This document shows, piece by piece, positions 62,572 through 64,000 of a DNA stretch of 64,000 nucleotides; the stretch's first letter is position 1, and each line of letters opens with the position of its first letter. The position numbers were made by a program, and so were the translations under genes. The stretch is from Acidimicrobiia bacterium (GTDB lineage Bacteria > Actinomycetota > Acidimicrobiia > IMCC26256 > PALSA-555). The notes under the pieces are model-generated. The model worked only from the letters and a program-made list of their open reading frames with translations. It was not told the origin of the DNA and ran no database searches. The stretch is taken from assembly GCA_035948415.1 (NCBI GenBank), contig DASZJD010000055.1, forward strand, positions 43,496 through 107,495. The letters run 5' to 3'.

Positions 62572-63807
62572 TCAGGCCTCCGCGGCGGCGCCCGGGAAGG
62601 CGGCCCGGAAGGCCGCGAGGGTGGGCTCGATCGTCGCCGCGGGGCCGACCTCGCCGCTCACCGCATCGAGCGTCTTGAGGCCGTGCCCGGTCACGTAGAC
62701 GACAACCCGCTCGTCGCGCCGCACCACGCCGTCGTCGGCGAGGCGCCGCAGCGAGGCGATGGTCACGCCCGCGGCCGTCTCGCCGAAGATCCCCTCCGTG
62801 CGGGCGAGGAGGCGGATCCCGGCCCGAACCTCGTCGTCGCTGACCGCCGTCAGCGCGCCGCCGGTGCGGCGCACGGTGTCGAGGGCGTAGTACCCGTCGG
62901 CCGGGTCGCCGATGGCGAGCGACTTGGCGATGGTGTTCGGCTTCTGCGGGCGGATGGCGTCGCTGCCCTCGGCGAAGGCGGTGGCGACGGGCGAGCAGCC
63001 GGCCGCCTGCGCTCCCGAGATCCGCACCGCGGCCTCCTCGAGCAGCCCCACCCGGACCAGGTCCTCGAACCCGCGGTGCACCTTCGTGAGCAGCGAGCCG
63101 CTGGCCACCGGGACCACGACGTGGTCGGGCGCCTGCCAGCCGAGCTGCTCGGCGGTCTCGAAGGCGAGCGTCCGCGACCCCTCGGCGTAGAAGGGGCGGA
63201 CGTTGACGTTCACGAACGCCCACGGCTGCTCGGCCGCGAGCTCGGCGCAGAGGCGGTTCACGTCGTCGTAGCTGCCGTCGACCGCGACGAGGTTCGTGCC
63301 GTACACGGCGGTGGTGACGATCTTCGCCGGCTCGAGGTCGGCGGGAACGAACACGTAGCTCGGCAGGCCGACCCGGGCCGCGGCCGACGCCACCGCGTTG
63401 GCGAGGTTGCCAGTCGAGGCGCAGGCGATCGTCTTCAACCCGAACTCGAGCGCCTTCGCCACCGCGACGGCCACGACCCGGTCCTTGAACGAGTTGGTGG
63501 GGTTGCGCGTGTCGTCCTTCACCCACACCTCGCCGAGCCCGAGCTCGGCGGCGAGCCGGTCGGCCCGCAGCAGCGGCGTGCAGCCGACGGGGATCCCGCC
63601 GGGGGGCTCGTCGACCGGCAGGAGGCCGGCGTACCGCCAGATGGTGGGCGGCCCGGCGGCGATCGAGGCCCGGGTCACCGCGCCGGCGACGGCGTCCTCG
63701 TCGTAGGCGACCTCGAGCGGGCCGAAGCACCACTCGCAGGCGTAGCGGGGCGAGACGTCGTAGGCGCGGCCGCACTCACGACATCGCAGGGCGTGGACGA
63801 AGGCCAT
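62572..63807 (-). CDS. thrC: Threonine-synthase-like PLP enzyme with N-terminal zinc ribbon
   Basis: 411 residues from ATG 63807 (GGAGGA ribosome site). An N-terminal zinc ribbon (Cys9, Cys12, Cys24, Cys27) precedes a fold-II PLP core: PLP lysine Lys108 in NPTNSFKDRVV, STGNLANAVAS, SGSLLTKVHRG. Threonine synthases turn O-phosphohomoserine into threonine. Here the gene sits behind a SAM-I riboswitch and is paired with a MoaD-type carrier, so it may instead make homocysteine from O-phosphohomoserine. That is inference. Confidence 0.85.
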   Translation of the reverse strand: MAFVHALRCRECGRAYDVSPRYACEWCFGPLEVAYDEDAVAGAVTRASIAAGPPTIWRYAGLLPVDEPPGGIPVGCTPLLRADRLAAELGLGEVWVKDDTRNPTNSFKDRVVAVAVAKALEFGLKTIACASTGNLANAVASAAARVGLPSYVFVPADLEPAKIVTTAVYGTNLVAVDGSYDDVNRLCAELAAEQPWAFVNVNVRPFYAEGSRTLAFETAEQLGWQAPDHVVVPVASGSLLTKVHRGFEDLVRVGLLEEAAVRISGAQAAGCSPVATAFAEGSDAIRPQKPNTIAKSLAIGDPADGYYALDTVRRTGGALTAVSDDEVRAGIRLLARTEGIFGETAAGVTIASLRRLADDGVVRRDERVVVYVTGHGLKTLDAVSGEVGPAATIEPTLAAFRAAFPGAAAEA

Positions 63808-63888
63808 GGTTCCTCCCTCTCCGGTGGCCGAGGCCACCTTCTCGACGCGCTCTTCGAGCGCCTCGAGCGGAGGAACCGCTCTTCGGCT

Positions 63889-63986
63889 GCTCATCGTCAG
63901 GCATTGGCACCTGGCTACGGTCCGGGTGGATCGCAACTGGTTGCCGCGGCGTCAACGGGCCTGTCCCTCGGCCGCTCTTGATGAGC
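63889..63986 (-). ncRNA. SAM-I (S-box) riboswitch
   Basis: Minus-strand sequence holds all S-box landmarks in order: CTCATCAAGAG, GGCCGAGGGAC, AGGCCCGTTGACGCC, GCGGCAACC, GGTGCCAAT and closing GATGAG pairing with CTCATC. Downstream, GGTTCCTCC (minus strand of 63869-63877) is perfectly complementary over 9 bases to the ribosome site GGAGGAACC (63808-63816), and can alternatively be held in a local GAGCGG/CCGCTC hairpin. This points to translational control. Confidence 0.93.
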
Positions 63987-64000
63987 GCGTGCTGACCGGA

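Overview
The window is about 73% GC, densely packed and strongly GC3-biased. Many genes overlap by the 4-base GTGA/ATGA/CTGA type. A Wbl (WhiB-like) protein, actinobacterial-type HemQ, a Glp-GlpR/SepX neighbourhood, a wax-ester synthase/DGAT, PAC2, DtxR and CIRCE-controlled groEL point to Actinomycetota. I infer an Acidimicrobiia-like lineage, but no rRNA is present to prove it. I see no CRISPR array, intact insertion sequence or prophage.

Layout. 1-1.9 kb: end of an MBOAT/SGNH surface O-acylation pair. 1.9-7.1 kb: one tightly overlapping operon holding a Tat-type molybdopterin oxidoreductase, its cytochrome b, serC, a thioredoxin-like fusion protein, a UGSC-family selenoprotein (in-frame UGA at 6190-6192 followed by a stem-loop) and a ferredoxin-like-fold protein. 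7-24 kb: F420-type oxidoreductase, PIG-L deacetylase, aldo/keto reductase, a stand-alone MurD-like ligase, a drug-type ABC exporter divergent from a MarR regulator, a DsbB/TlpA thiol pair, an atypical Nramp transporter, two polysaccharide deacetylases, tRNA-Ala(CGC) and a translin-family protein. 22.5-28.2 kb: GlpR/SepX-like protein, moaC, moaA, an unassigned folded RNA on the opposite strand, moeA/glp, galU and plsY. 28-42.6 kb: FmdB, HAD, TldD/PmbA, a TPP enzyme, lipid-carrier-type membrane proteins, LysR, Wbl and a second ABC exporter. 42.6-43 kb: a shattered crcB pseudogene. 43-58.8 kb: CoA and acyl metabolism, hydrolases, acyl-CoA dehydrogenase, pyrE, Nudix and hemQ. 58.9-64 kb: groEL with two CIRCE operators, a DtxR-type repressor, a ZIP transporter with a palindromic metal-box operator, and a SAM-I riboswitch in front of a threonine-synthase-like gene paired with a MoaD/ThiS-type sulfur carrier.

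The most interesting points are four. First, the UGSC selenoprotein is read through a stop codon and would be split into two ORFs by ordinary gene calling. Second, the SAM-riboswitch-thrC-moaD unit suggests a protein-thiocarboxylate route to homocysteine. Third, a multi-helix RNA with its own promoter and terminator lies between moaA and moeA. Fourth, the ZIP transporter is probably controlled by the DtxR protein encoded next to it. All function calls rest on motif recognition by eye; no database search was run.
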